From Patescibacteria group bacterium (GTDB lineage Bacteria > Patescibacteriota > Minisyncoccia > Phycocordibacterales > SBAW01): a stretch of 20,157 bases of DNA. Of this stretch, positions 1 through 6,580 are shown one piece after another. A program made the position numbers and the translations under genes. The first letter of the stretch is position 1, and each line of letters opens with the position of its first letter. The stretch spans positions 1 through 20,157 of the forward strand of contig JAUPWA010000036.1 of NCBI GenBank assembly GCA_030916835.1. The letters are read 5' to 3'. The notes under the pieces were generated by a model that searched no databases, had not been told where the DNA came from, and saw only the letters and a list, made by a program, of their open reading frames with translations.

Positions 1-989
1 ATAATTGTAAGCCAAAGCACCACTACTCGCACAATAAACTTTACCCCAACAGCTATAAAGGTGAACGCAAGCATGGCAAGGATGACCGCTACTGCAATGT
101 AGACAAAAGTAAGAGTAATAAGTACGGTCCAAAAGCCAACGTTCTCTTGCTTGGCAAATTGCGAGAATGAGCCACTACCTACGAGCGATTGCACACCGAT
201 AACATCCATAATGCCGCGAGTAAGATCCTTCACATTGCCGTTTGAGGTTAGGTGGCTGGCTATATTAGTTACACCAGTACCCACAACCCCCGTGCTATTC
301 TGGGCGCTTTCAGTAAGTGAAGGCGCATCTATCGCATTATAAAACTGCAGCGCTAACAAATTTCCTCCATCAATGACGAGGCGAGTAAAGAAAAAACTAA
401 AATTAATAAGCAGTGCCGCTATGATAATGCCGGCAAGCATCTTCATGGTCCCTTGTGTTTCTGCTTGCAGAATCACCGTAATTGCAAGGTATACAAGCAG
501 GAAGATAAAGATCATGTTGGCAAGATCACGTACTGCCGCCCACGACTGGGTGAGGAAGTATTGTGAATAGGTAACGCTTTGGAGTGAGATCTGTATGGCG
601 GTGTCAAACACAAACGCGCCAATGTAGGCGAAGATACTCATGAGTCCTACAGTGAAGACATACACAACGTTTGAAAAACAAATCGCCCAACTAGATTTCC
701 AGCATGAATCAGAAATCTCACCATTGTTTCCACTGCCAGCGCTGCTACTGGGCTGTCCTGTACTAGATGTGGTCACTGTGCCCCCTTGTCCTGGTGTTGT
801 TGCTCCTGTTGCAGTTGGGCTAATGTTTGGATTATTAGCATCGCTTGTTGCGCGTGCATTTGGTGTTTGCGCCTGTGCTATTGGGACCAGCAACCCCTCT
901 AGTGGGGCAAAAAATACCGTCAGCAGCAACATACTCAGCAGTGACTTGCTGAAGAACGAGAGAGTTTTTGTTACTCGGTTAGAATGCAT
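1..989 (-). CDS. VirB6/TrbL-like polytopic membrane protein (3'-truncated by window edge)
   Basis: The minus-strand frame stays open from an ATG at 989 to the window edge (329 codons visible, no stop). It starts with a signal peptide (hydrophobic about residues 15-38, with a likely cleavage site after AQA near 40), then a Ser/Thr/Gly/Pro-rich linker (42-92). Several membrane segments follow, at about 105-128, 157-176, 184-205 and 287-327. The NFSFFFTRLVIDGGN stretch (196-210) resembles the VirB6/TrbL-type proteins common in Patescibacteria T4SS-like clusters. The ATG lies inside the last codons of the upstream 799-aa gene (11-bp overlap, no clear Shine-Dalgarno), so translational coupling is likely. 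By family analogy the role would be an inner-membrane channel or scaffold of a secretion or pilus machine, and the downstream genes lie outside the window. The membrane topology is visible in the sequence; the VirB6/TrbL assignment is inferred. Confidence 0.8.
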   Translation of the reverse strand, partial: MHSNRVTKTLSFFSKSLLSMLLLTVFFAPLEGLLVPIAQAQTPNARATSDANNPNISPTATGATTPGQGGTVTTSSTGQPSSSAGSGNNGEISDSCWKSSWAICFSNVVYVFTVGLMSIFAYIGAFVFDTAIQISLQSVTYSQYFLTQSWAAVRDLANMIFIFLLVYLAITVILQAETQGTMKMLAGIIIAALLINFSFFFTRLVIDGGNLLALQFYNAIDAPSLTESAQNSTGVVGTGVTNIASHLTSNGNVKDLTRGIMDVIGVQSLVGSGSFSQFAKQENVGFWTVLITLTFVYIAVAVILAMLAFTFIAVGVKFIVRVVVLWLTI

Positions 990-3378
990 AGCATTGTTGG
1001 AGCCCCGCTGCAGTTTGCTGATTGAGTGTGTTGAGTTGTGCTTGGAGGCTTGTCCTGTTTTGTTGAGCGTTAGTCACATCATTTTGAGTATATATCTGCC
1101 CACGTCCCTTTGCAGATTGGTATTGGCTGGTCACTGTGTCTGTGTCATCGGTTGATGCTGCTGAGAGCGCTGCACTTTGAAGTTGCTCAAGGGTTGAGAT
1201 GGAGTTGTTTGCGGAGAGTATGTTTTCATTCAGACCTGCCACCCGCTCTTCGAGCGAGGCAATAGTGCTTGATGCTGCCTGCGCGTTAGTAAGTGCGACT
1301 GTTTGTTGGTTGAGTGTGCTGGTCGAAATGATGGTGCTTGAGACAGACTGATTTGCTGCGGTATTCCAACAATTGTAAAGATCGTTGAGTTGAGACTGTG
1401 AGGTCTGAATATCAGTGATACTCCCCTGCTGGATGCCCGCATAGTTTTGTGCCATGATGGTATTTTCTTGCATTTGGACAATGAGATTCTGCGATCCTGT
1501 TTGGGCTGCCAGTTGGTCTGCGGTATAGAAGTTACTTGCATATCCCTCTGTACCACTGAGTGTTGAGAGGCCGCTCTGCAGTGTGCGTGTTACGAGCTGG
1601 GTGATGAGTGCACTAATAATTTCATCGAAACTTTTTGCCATGTCCAGTTCGGTAAAGGTGCTATTTTGAGTAGCCCCCAAACTTTGTGCAATAACGTGGC
1701 CGGGCGTGGTATCTTGCAGATCACATATTTCATACTGTGTAGCGCCGCCGTTCCCGCCCGACAGCTCTCTAACTGAGCGATAGGCACTCTCGTCGGCTCG
1801 GGTGCTGCTGGTGGTGCAGCGCGTCTTCTTTTTAAAGTCTAAGAATCCGTTACCCTGCAACAGTTGCCTATTTTGTTCATTGATGTTTGCTGTTATGGCG
1901 GCGCTCATGCCAAGTGAGCCATATGCATATGCGCCGTATGGGTTGTTGGTGGGCACGGTAGTAAACGCAAGGAATCCTTGCCATCCTCCTGCAGAGAAAT
2001 TACCGTTCATAAAGCCATTTATATTTCCTATGACTTGTGAGAGCTTACAGGAGTTGGCATTTCTGTTTGCATAACTCTGTGCCACCGCAATGCGTATTTG
2101 AAGTTGGAAGGGGCTGCAAAGGAACGAGAGTGCGCTCCCGCGGATATAGTTACCAGCTGCTTGGTCGGCAAGGTTAGCAAAAAAAGTATTTGGATTCGTT
2201 ACGAATGCTGGCGATCCATTAAACCCATTATTGATCCAGTTCACTACGCTATTGGTTATTTGGTTGAGCACCATCTTGGCGACGTTACGGGTGAGGCAGC
2301 TCATGAAAGTGTTGGTCGAAAAATTTGAGAGATCCCCACCCTTAAGAGCACCCAAAATACCACCAATAGCACCCGCTGCGGCACCCTGAGCAGTATAATT
2401 ACCCAAGTCGAGGCTCATGACTGAGATAGCAGCGGTACTGCCAACAACAGGTCCTGCTGTGCCGGCAACTGCCCCCACAGCGGTCGCGGATCCCGCGGCT
2501 GCGCCCCCTGCAGTGGAACTTAAGTGAAATAGTTGCGCCGCACCGCACGTTGCAGCGCCAACGAGCCCTGCAGCAGCGAGGCCCGTCAGTGCGCCCCCTG
2601 CTCCAGAACCTCCACCTCCTGAGCCAAGGTTCCCGCCTATGTTTGGCAAAATACCGCCACTCCCCGACGGGTTGGAGCCGTTGATTTGGGTGATGGGAGT
2701 TGGGTTAAATAGGCTGCCACCGCCCTGGATGAGCCAATCGACTCCCCCAGTATTACTATTTCCCAAGACACTATCTGTGGTGGTTGCGGGTATATACACA
2801 TAGCCCCCGTTGGTGGTGGTACCAAAACCTCCACCTCCTCCGTATGGGTTGCTGCTGGTCCCTGTTGAACCATAGGGATTGTTGGTGGTTGTTCCTGATC
2901 CATAGGTTAGTGTGCCGTTTCCTCCTGTGCCATAAGGCGCCAACTCAATGGTGTATAAGGTTGTGGTGCCAGTGCCAACGGGCACCGCGAGATAATTACT
3001 CGTGACGTTGTCTATGGTGATGACATAGTTGCCCGCGCCCAGTATCCCAGCGCCATCAAGAGGGTCAACCACATACGTACCACTACCAGCGGGAGTAATG
3101 GCATAATTCCCAACCTGCTGCCCATTTACTCCCTGAACAACATACTTGCCTGAAGGTATATTCTTTGCTGGTTGTCCAGTACCAATAACAGGCGAGCCGA
3201 TATTGGTTGGGGTTGTTGAGCTGTTGCCGCTGGGGTTTTTGTTGGGCGAAGTACCAAACGAACCAGTGCCCTGAGAGGGGGTGGTTTGCGCGCGATTAAG
3301 GAACCACCACCATCCAAAACCGATAAGCATAGCCACCACAAGGCCGGCGACTATAGTGATGATGATTTGTTTGTTCAT
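979..3378 (-). CDS. Large membrane-anchored Gly/Ala-rich envelope protein of T4SS-like operon
   Basis: This 799-residue protein has one N-terminal membrane anchor (about 5-26, followed by R29). After a Ser/Thr/Pro/Asn linker come four G-x-Y-[VA]-[VI] motifs (about 77-81, 90-94, 100-104, 116-120) that suggest short beta repeats. A Gly-rich stretch with NPYG repeats follows (150-262), then an Ala/Gly-rich hydrophobic stretch (262-347). The centre is more globular with scattered Cys (361, 421, 444, 521, 552). A Gln/Ser/Thr-rich helical tail, probably coiled coil, occupies about 640-740 and 765-795. The ATG is one base past the stop of the upstream gene (TAG-C-ATG), and its own end overlaps the downstream polytopic gene, so the three genes form one operon. 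I do not recognise a named family. Position and composition suggest an extracytoplasmic structural component of the secretion or pilus system. Confidence 0.75.
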   Translation of the reverse strand: MNKQIIITIVAGLVVAMLIGFGWWWFLNRAQTTPSQGTGSFGTSPNKNPSGNSSTTPTNIGSPVIGTGQPAKNIPSGKYVVQGVNGQQVGNYAITPAGSGTYVVDPLDGAGILGAGNYVITIDNVTSNYLAVPVGTGTTTLYTIELAPYGTGGNGTLTYGSGTTTNNPYGSTGTSSNPYGGGGGFGTTTNGGYVYIPATTTDSVLGNSNTGGVDWLIQGGGSLFNPTPITQINGSNPSGSGGILPNIGGNLGSGGGGSGAGGALTGLAAAGLVGAATCGAAQLFHLSSTAGGAAAGSATAVGAVAGTAGPVVGSTAAISVMSLDLGNYTAQGAAAGAIGGILGALKGGDLSNFSTNTFMSCLTRNVAKMVLNQITNSVVNWINNGFNGSPAFVTNPNTFFANLADQAAGNYIRGSALSFLCSPFQLQIRIAVAQSYANRNANSCKLSQVIGNINGFMNGNFSAGGWQGFLAFTTVPTNNPYGAYAYGSLGMSAAITANINEQNRQLLQGNGFLDFKKKTRCTTSSTRADESAYRSVRELSGGNGGATQYEICDLQDTTPGHVIAQSLGATQNSTFTELDMAKSFDEIISALITQLVTRTLQSGLSTLSGTEGYASNFYTADQLAAQTGSQNLIVQMQENTIMAQNYAGIQQGSITDIQTSQSQLNDLYNCWNTAANQSVSSTIISTSTLNQQTVALTNAQAASSTIASLEERVAGLNENILSANNSISTLEQLQSAALSAASTDDTDTVTSQYQSAKGRGQIYTQNDVTNAQQNRTSLQAQLNTLNQQTAAGLQQCYAF

Positions 3379-3379
3379 G

Positions 3380-4279
3380 CTACTGCGCGGACAGAAGCAC
3401 AGCCCATGCTGCGCCTGGTTCGTCCTTCTTAAAAAGTATACCGTTTTTATTGAATGCTTGGGCTATGTTTATGAACACTCTGAAGGTTTCTTGTGTGAGC
3501 GATTGGTACAACTGGAGTCCGGTTGAGCCACGAACTGTGTCGGTAAGCATATCGCCCATAAGATCATAGGTGTTGGCGATCTTTTGAAAATTATTCACCA
3601 GCTGGAGATGAAAAGGGGCTAGTGTACGAGGGACGCGTACCGCAAGGAGTTGTGTTGCTATACTTTGGTAACGGCTTTGTATGGCGGATAAGTTTTTTAA
3701 GTGGCTCTGGTCTTGGGATGCGGAGGCATTATCAAGAGCTACCATGGTTGCTGCATACTCATTTTCCTTATTACGCATCAATAGTGTTGCCAGCGCGTTA
3801 CCGTACTCACGTTGTGAGGAGGCAGAATCCTCGACGATATGCAGATCTGCCTGAGAAAACGACCCTTGTACCTGCTCTTTTTTAATTTGTGCGGCTGCCT
3901 GGGCAACAATTTGGTCTTGGGTAGGAATGTCATTGCCCAATCCTTGTGATTTTGCTGCCCCAAGGTTGACAAACAAGGTTCGCGCGACGGTGTCGGTGAG
4001 TGTGCTGCCTTGTGCTGCAGCAAGCTGCTTCGATAGAGTTTCGCTATCAGGGGTTTGCGGAGCCGTTATTCCTGACTGGCCCTGAATAGTAGCAAGACTC
4101 ACTTGCCAATCCCCTTGCCCGGTCGAGGCTGTAGGATTGTGCGGTATTGTTGCAGAATTAAGAAAGACTTGTTTTGGCGCGGTGAGAGTTTGAGCGCCAT
4201 AGACTAGCCCACAGGCAAGAAACACTGATGAGAATAGCAATATAAACTGGCCGCTGGGCAGATAGGGGCGAAGGCTCAT
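3380..4279 (-). CDS. Membrane-anchored helical protein, first gene of the T4SS-like operon
   Basis: This 299-residue protein has an N-terminal hydrophobic segment (about 11-29). Its only Cys (C23) sits in FLACG, a weak match to a lipobox, so either a lipoprotein or a simple anchor is possible. The rest looks soluble, rich in Ala, Gln, Ser and Thr and mostly helical (for example 95-140 and 145-240). No catalytic motif is visible. It is the promoter-proximal gene of the envelope operon. A TATACT -10 element (4292-4287) ends 7 nt before the ATG and there is no Shine-Dalgarno, which suggests a leaderless transcript. The next gene starts one base after its stop. The function is unknown; the context suggests an assembly or periplasmic-space component. 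Confidence 0.75.
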   Translation of the reverse strand: MSLRPYLPSGQFILLFSSVFLACGLVYGAQTLTAPKQVFLNSATIPHNPTASTGQGDWQVSLATIQGQSGITAPQTPDSETLSKQLAAAQGSTLTDTVARTLFVNLGAAKSQGLGNDIPTQDQIVAQAAAQIKKEQVQGSFSQADLHIVEDSASSQREYGNALATLLMRNKENEYAATMVALDNASASQDQSHLKNLSAIQSRYQSIATQLLAVRVPRTLAPFHLQLVNNFQKIANTYDLMGDMLTDTVRGSTGLQLYQSLTQETFRVFINIAQAFNKNGILFKKDEPGAAWAVLLSAQ

Positions 4280-4286
4280 ATACTAC

Positions 4287-4312
4287 AGTATACCGTTTTT
4301 TACCGGTATACT
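4287..4312. promoter_or_regulatory. Palindromic divergent promoter
   Basis: The 39-bp gap between two divergent genes holds a perfect 9-bp inverted repeat (AGTATACCG, 8-nt spacer, CGGTATACT). The outer part of each arm reads TATACT in the outward direction. These -10-like hexamers end 6 nt before the plus-strand ATG (4319) and 7 nt before the minus-strand ATG (4279). No convincing -35 is present for either side. The repeat could therefore be a pair of mirror-image leaderless promoters, an operator, or both. Confidence 0.6.
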
Positions 4313-4318
4313 ACGAAC

Positions 4319-5779
4319 ATGACGGCCTTGATACAGATGCTGTGTACGTATGTGTTAGTGATTTGCCAGGCTCTGACAGCTCCCTTTGCTTTCTTGGGCC
4401 ACTCTGCACAACTGGCTGCGGTGTTGTATACACAAAAAACCCAAACAACCGCGCTTGAAGGAGGTTTCTACAACCTGTACTCCCCCTCGGAAGATCTCAC
4501 ACTAATGAGTGGTGTGACAGACTCTGCTGGAAATCCGCACTTATACAAACACAATCTGGAAAATTTTAGAGAATTCAGCGTTCTGTCGTTAGGAAATACC
4601 GAAACGTACTACAGCGACCCGTCTGTGGTCACGCTTCTTGACCAATACTCTACAAAATATCTTTATTTTACAAGAGTTTCTGCTCCGGATGCTGCTTCGA
4701 GTACCTTGGCGAGGCTTAATAATCATATTGGAGTTGCTGTTAGTGCTGATGGAGGGGTTTCTTGGGAGGATAAGGGCACGCTTATTGGTCAGGCAAATGG
4801 GATAGATGCTCGAGGAGCGTGGTCACCAGGGGCGGTGCTCACAAAGGATGGCCAACTATGGGTATATTTCAGCACCAACTATCCAGGAGATATCACGGTG
4901 TATCGTGCACTTTTGGACCAAAGCGGTACCAATGTGATAGCCACCGAGCACGTATATCTCATCGATGAAAAGACACCCAAAGCACTTACTGGATTTGATG
5001 TTTCTGTGTCACTTGCTGGTGATGGGTACCAAATGGTTATTAACAAAGATTTTTCTTCCATATACCGGTATATCAGTAATGACGGGATACATTGGTATAC
5101 AGACCCCCAAACGAATAATCCTATTGTCACAGCACAGAGTGGTTCGCTGGTGCGCGGAGCGATACAAAAAAATAACACCATATACTTTTCTGGCGGCTCT
5201 GTTGAAAAGGGTGTATTTAACACGCTTAATAGTGTCGATATGGCCAGCTTGTCTACACAGGCAAGCTTTTCGAATGTTGATGCACAGCAGCAGCTTGGAT
5301 TTCAGACTGGGCCATCAAGCAGTTCAAACTCTAATGCTGGAGATTCAAGCAGCATGACCGTCATGGTTGGAGTTATGGGAATTGCGGCTGTTGCGGGGCT
5401 AACGTACCTAATAGGAGGAGCCGCTACTGCGGGGACAGCTGCAGTGGCGACTGGGGCCGCCACTGCAGCTGCAAACACCACAGGTTTTTCTTTTGGTGGG
5501 CGAATAGGTATGGTGGTTCCTTGTGTTAGCGCTCTTGGGCCATCTGTTTGGGTGCAGCTTGCGGTGCCTGCAAGTTTACTTTTGCCACCTTATTCGTATA
5601 TATGGACACCTGCTACTATGGTTGGTTTTCCGCCAAAACCACCCTCTATCCCCCCGTCGCACCCAGGACAGGAAATAAAAGGACGGTTTGATATCCCTTA
5701 TGTGTGTTTTACCTACAGTGTTCCACCCATACCGCTCTATGGGTTGCGTATGCAAACGGAACAAGTGAGTGCTATATAG
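4319..5779 (+). CDS. Secreted GH43/GH32-like beta-propeller with C-terminal Cys domain
   Basis: This 486-residue protein starts with a hydrophobic signal or anchor segment (about 3-37). Residues 45-320 carry five-bladed-propeller signs: SDPSVV (99-104) followed by YLYFT, an Asp-box-like SADGGVSW (142-149), WSPGAVLTKDGQLWVYFS (168-185) and SNDGIHW (253-259). These fit the GH43/GH32/GH68-type glycosidase folds, but I cannot confirm a catalytic triad. A Ser/Asn linker (333-345) leads to a hydrophobic Ala/Gly segment (346-388). The last 100 residues begin FSFGGRI and contain C402 and C463 plus a Pro-rich loop; this resembles a domain recurrent in Parcubacteria pilus/T4SS-cluster proteins. It is divergently transcribed from the envelope operon and its stop overlaps the end of rsmA tail-to-tail by 8 bp. 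A glycan-binding or glycan-cleaving surface role is inferred. Confidence 0.7.
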   Translation: MTALIQMLCTYVLVICQALTAPFAFLGHSAQLAAVLYTQKTQTTALEGGFYNLYSPSEDLTLMSGVTDSAGNPHLYKHNLENFREFSVLSLGNTETYYSDPSVVTLLDQYSTKYLYFTRVSAPDAASSTLARLNNHIGVAVSADGGVSWEDKGTLIGQANGIDARGAWSPGAVLTKDGQLWVYFSTNYPGDITVYRALLDQSGTNVIATEHVYLIDEKTPKALTGFDVSVSLAGDGYQMVINKDFSSIYRYISNDGIHWYTDPQTNNPIVTAQSGSLVRGAIQKNNTIYFSGGSVEKGVFNTLNSVDMASLSTQASFSNVDAQQQLGFQTGPSSSSNSNAGDSSSMTVMVGVMGIAAVAGLTYLIGGAATAGTAAVATGAATAAANTTGFSFGGRIGMVVPCVSALGPSVWVQLAVPASLLLPPYSYIWTPATMVGFPPKPPSIPPSHPGQEIKGRFDIPYVCFTYSVPPIPLYGLRMQTEQVSAI

Positions 5780-6545
5780 AAAATAATTGCAACCACTTTT
5801 GCAGCGGTACATCCTCTGCGCGAGCGTTTTCAGGAATGTTGGCCTTTTGAAGAGTTTCAGCTGACTTTTCTCCCAAAACATCCTCCAAATTGCGCCGCAA
5901 AAGCTTACGTTTTTGAGCAAATCCAGCGTGGATAAGGTCAAAAAAACGTTGCTCCTCATCACTATTTTTAAAATTCGCTCGTGATATGCTCTCCACTCGT
6001 AGAATTGCGGAGTCGACGTTTGGCGCTGGAGAGAATGCTCCACGCGGTACAGTCTTGATATACTGCGGCTCGCCATACACTTTGACCGAGAGTGAGAGCA
6101 GACTTTCTTTTTTGGAGCGCGCAATACGCTCTGCCACCTCCTTTTGGATAAGAAAAATAAGACTTTTTGGCTGATGCTGGGCCGAGAGGAAGGAGCGAAG
6201 CAGAGCGCCGGTAATGTAGTACGGGATGTTACCAACCACTTTGTAGTCTTTGTTTCGAAGCTTTTGTGGGAGTCCAAACTCAAGTGCGTCCCCCTCAACT
6301 ATCTGCAATTGCCCGGTTTTGGTCTCCTTTGCGAACGTTTCAGAAAGAATTGGTATAAGACGACTATCTTTCTCAACTGCAACAACACGCGCTCCTCGGG
6401 CTAAAAGTTCGCGTGTAAGAACTCCCTCCCCCGGCCCTATCTCGACCACCAACTCGTCAGGAGTGATCTCTACCACATCAGCAATAGTACGCACATACGC
6501 AGGTGAGGTGAGAAAATGCTGGCCAAGCGACTTTTTCTTATACAT
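5772..6545 (-). CDS. rsmA: 16S rRNA (adenine(1518)-N6/adenine(1519)-N6)-dimethyltransferase RsmA/KsgA
   Basis: RsmA dimethylates two adjacent adenines in helix 45 of 16S rRNA using S-adenosylmethionine during late 30S assembly. The 257 residues are near the usual family length (E. coli has 273). Visible motifs are LGQHFL (7-12), the SAM-binding VEIGPGEGVLT (34-44), the acidic end of beta-2 (VEKD, 57-60), EGDALEF (84-90), the catalytic NIPYYI (106-111, equivalent to NLPYN) and FSPAPNVDSAIL (171-182). It lies 9 bp downstream of the pcrA-like helicase. It also has its own promoter-like sequence: TTGGAA, 17 bp, TAAAGT, then 6 nt to the ATG, with the -10 overlapping the helicase stop codon. This favours a leaderless start at 6545. 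Confidence 0.96.
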   Translation of the reverse strand: MYKKKSLGQHFLTSPAYVRTIADVVEITPDELVVEIGPGEGVLTRELLARGARVVAVEKDSRLIPILSETFAKETKTGQLQIVEGDALEFGLPQKLRNKDYKVVGNIPYYITGALLRSFLSAQHQPKSLIFLIQKEVAERIARSKKESLLSLSVKVYGEPQYIKTVPRGAFSPAPNVDSAILRVESISRANFKNSDEEQRFFDLIHAGFAQKRKLLRRNLEDVLGEKSAETLQKANIPENARAEDVPLQKWLQLFSI

Positions 6546-6551
6546 AGCCTG

Positions 6552-6580
6552 ACTTTAGTCGAGATAGATTGTTTTTCCAA
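6552..6580 (-). promoter_or_regulatory. rsmA promoter overlapping the helicase stop codon
   Basis: On the minus strand TTGGAA (6580-6575), a 17-bp spacer and TAAAGT (6557-6552) are followed by CAGGCT and the rsmA ATG. The first three bases of the -10 are the TAA stop of the upstream helicase gene. The predicted transcription start falls at or next to the ATG. Confidence 0.5.

Noticed and set aside
640..1155. Plus-strand open frame of 171 codons
   Set aside because: It lies antisense to the polytopic membrane gene and the end of the 799-aa gene, both of which have coherent protein features; its own product has no recognisable domain.
5576..6298. Minus-strand open frame of 240 codons
   Set aside because: Out-of-frame shadow of rsmA and antisense to the propeller gene; composition is unlike a real protein.
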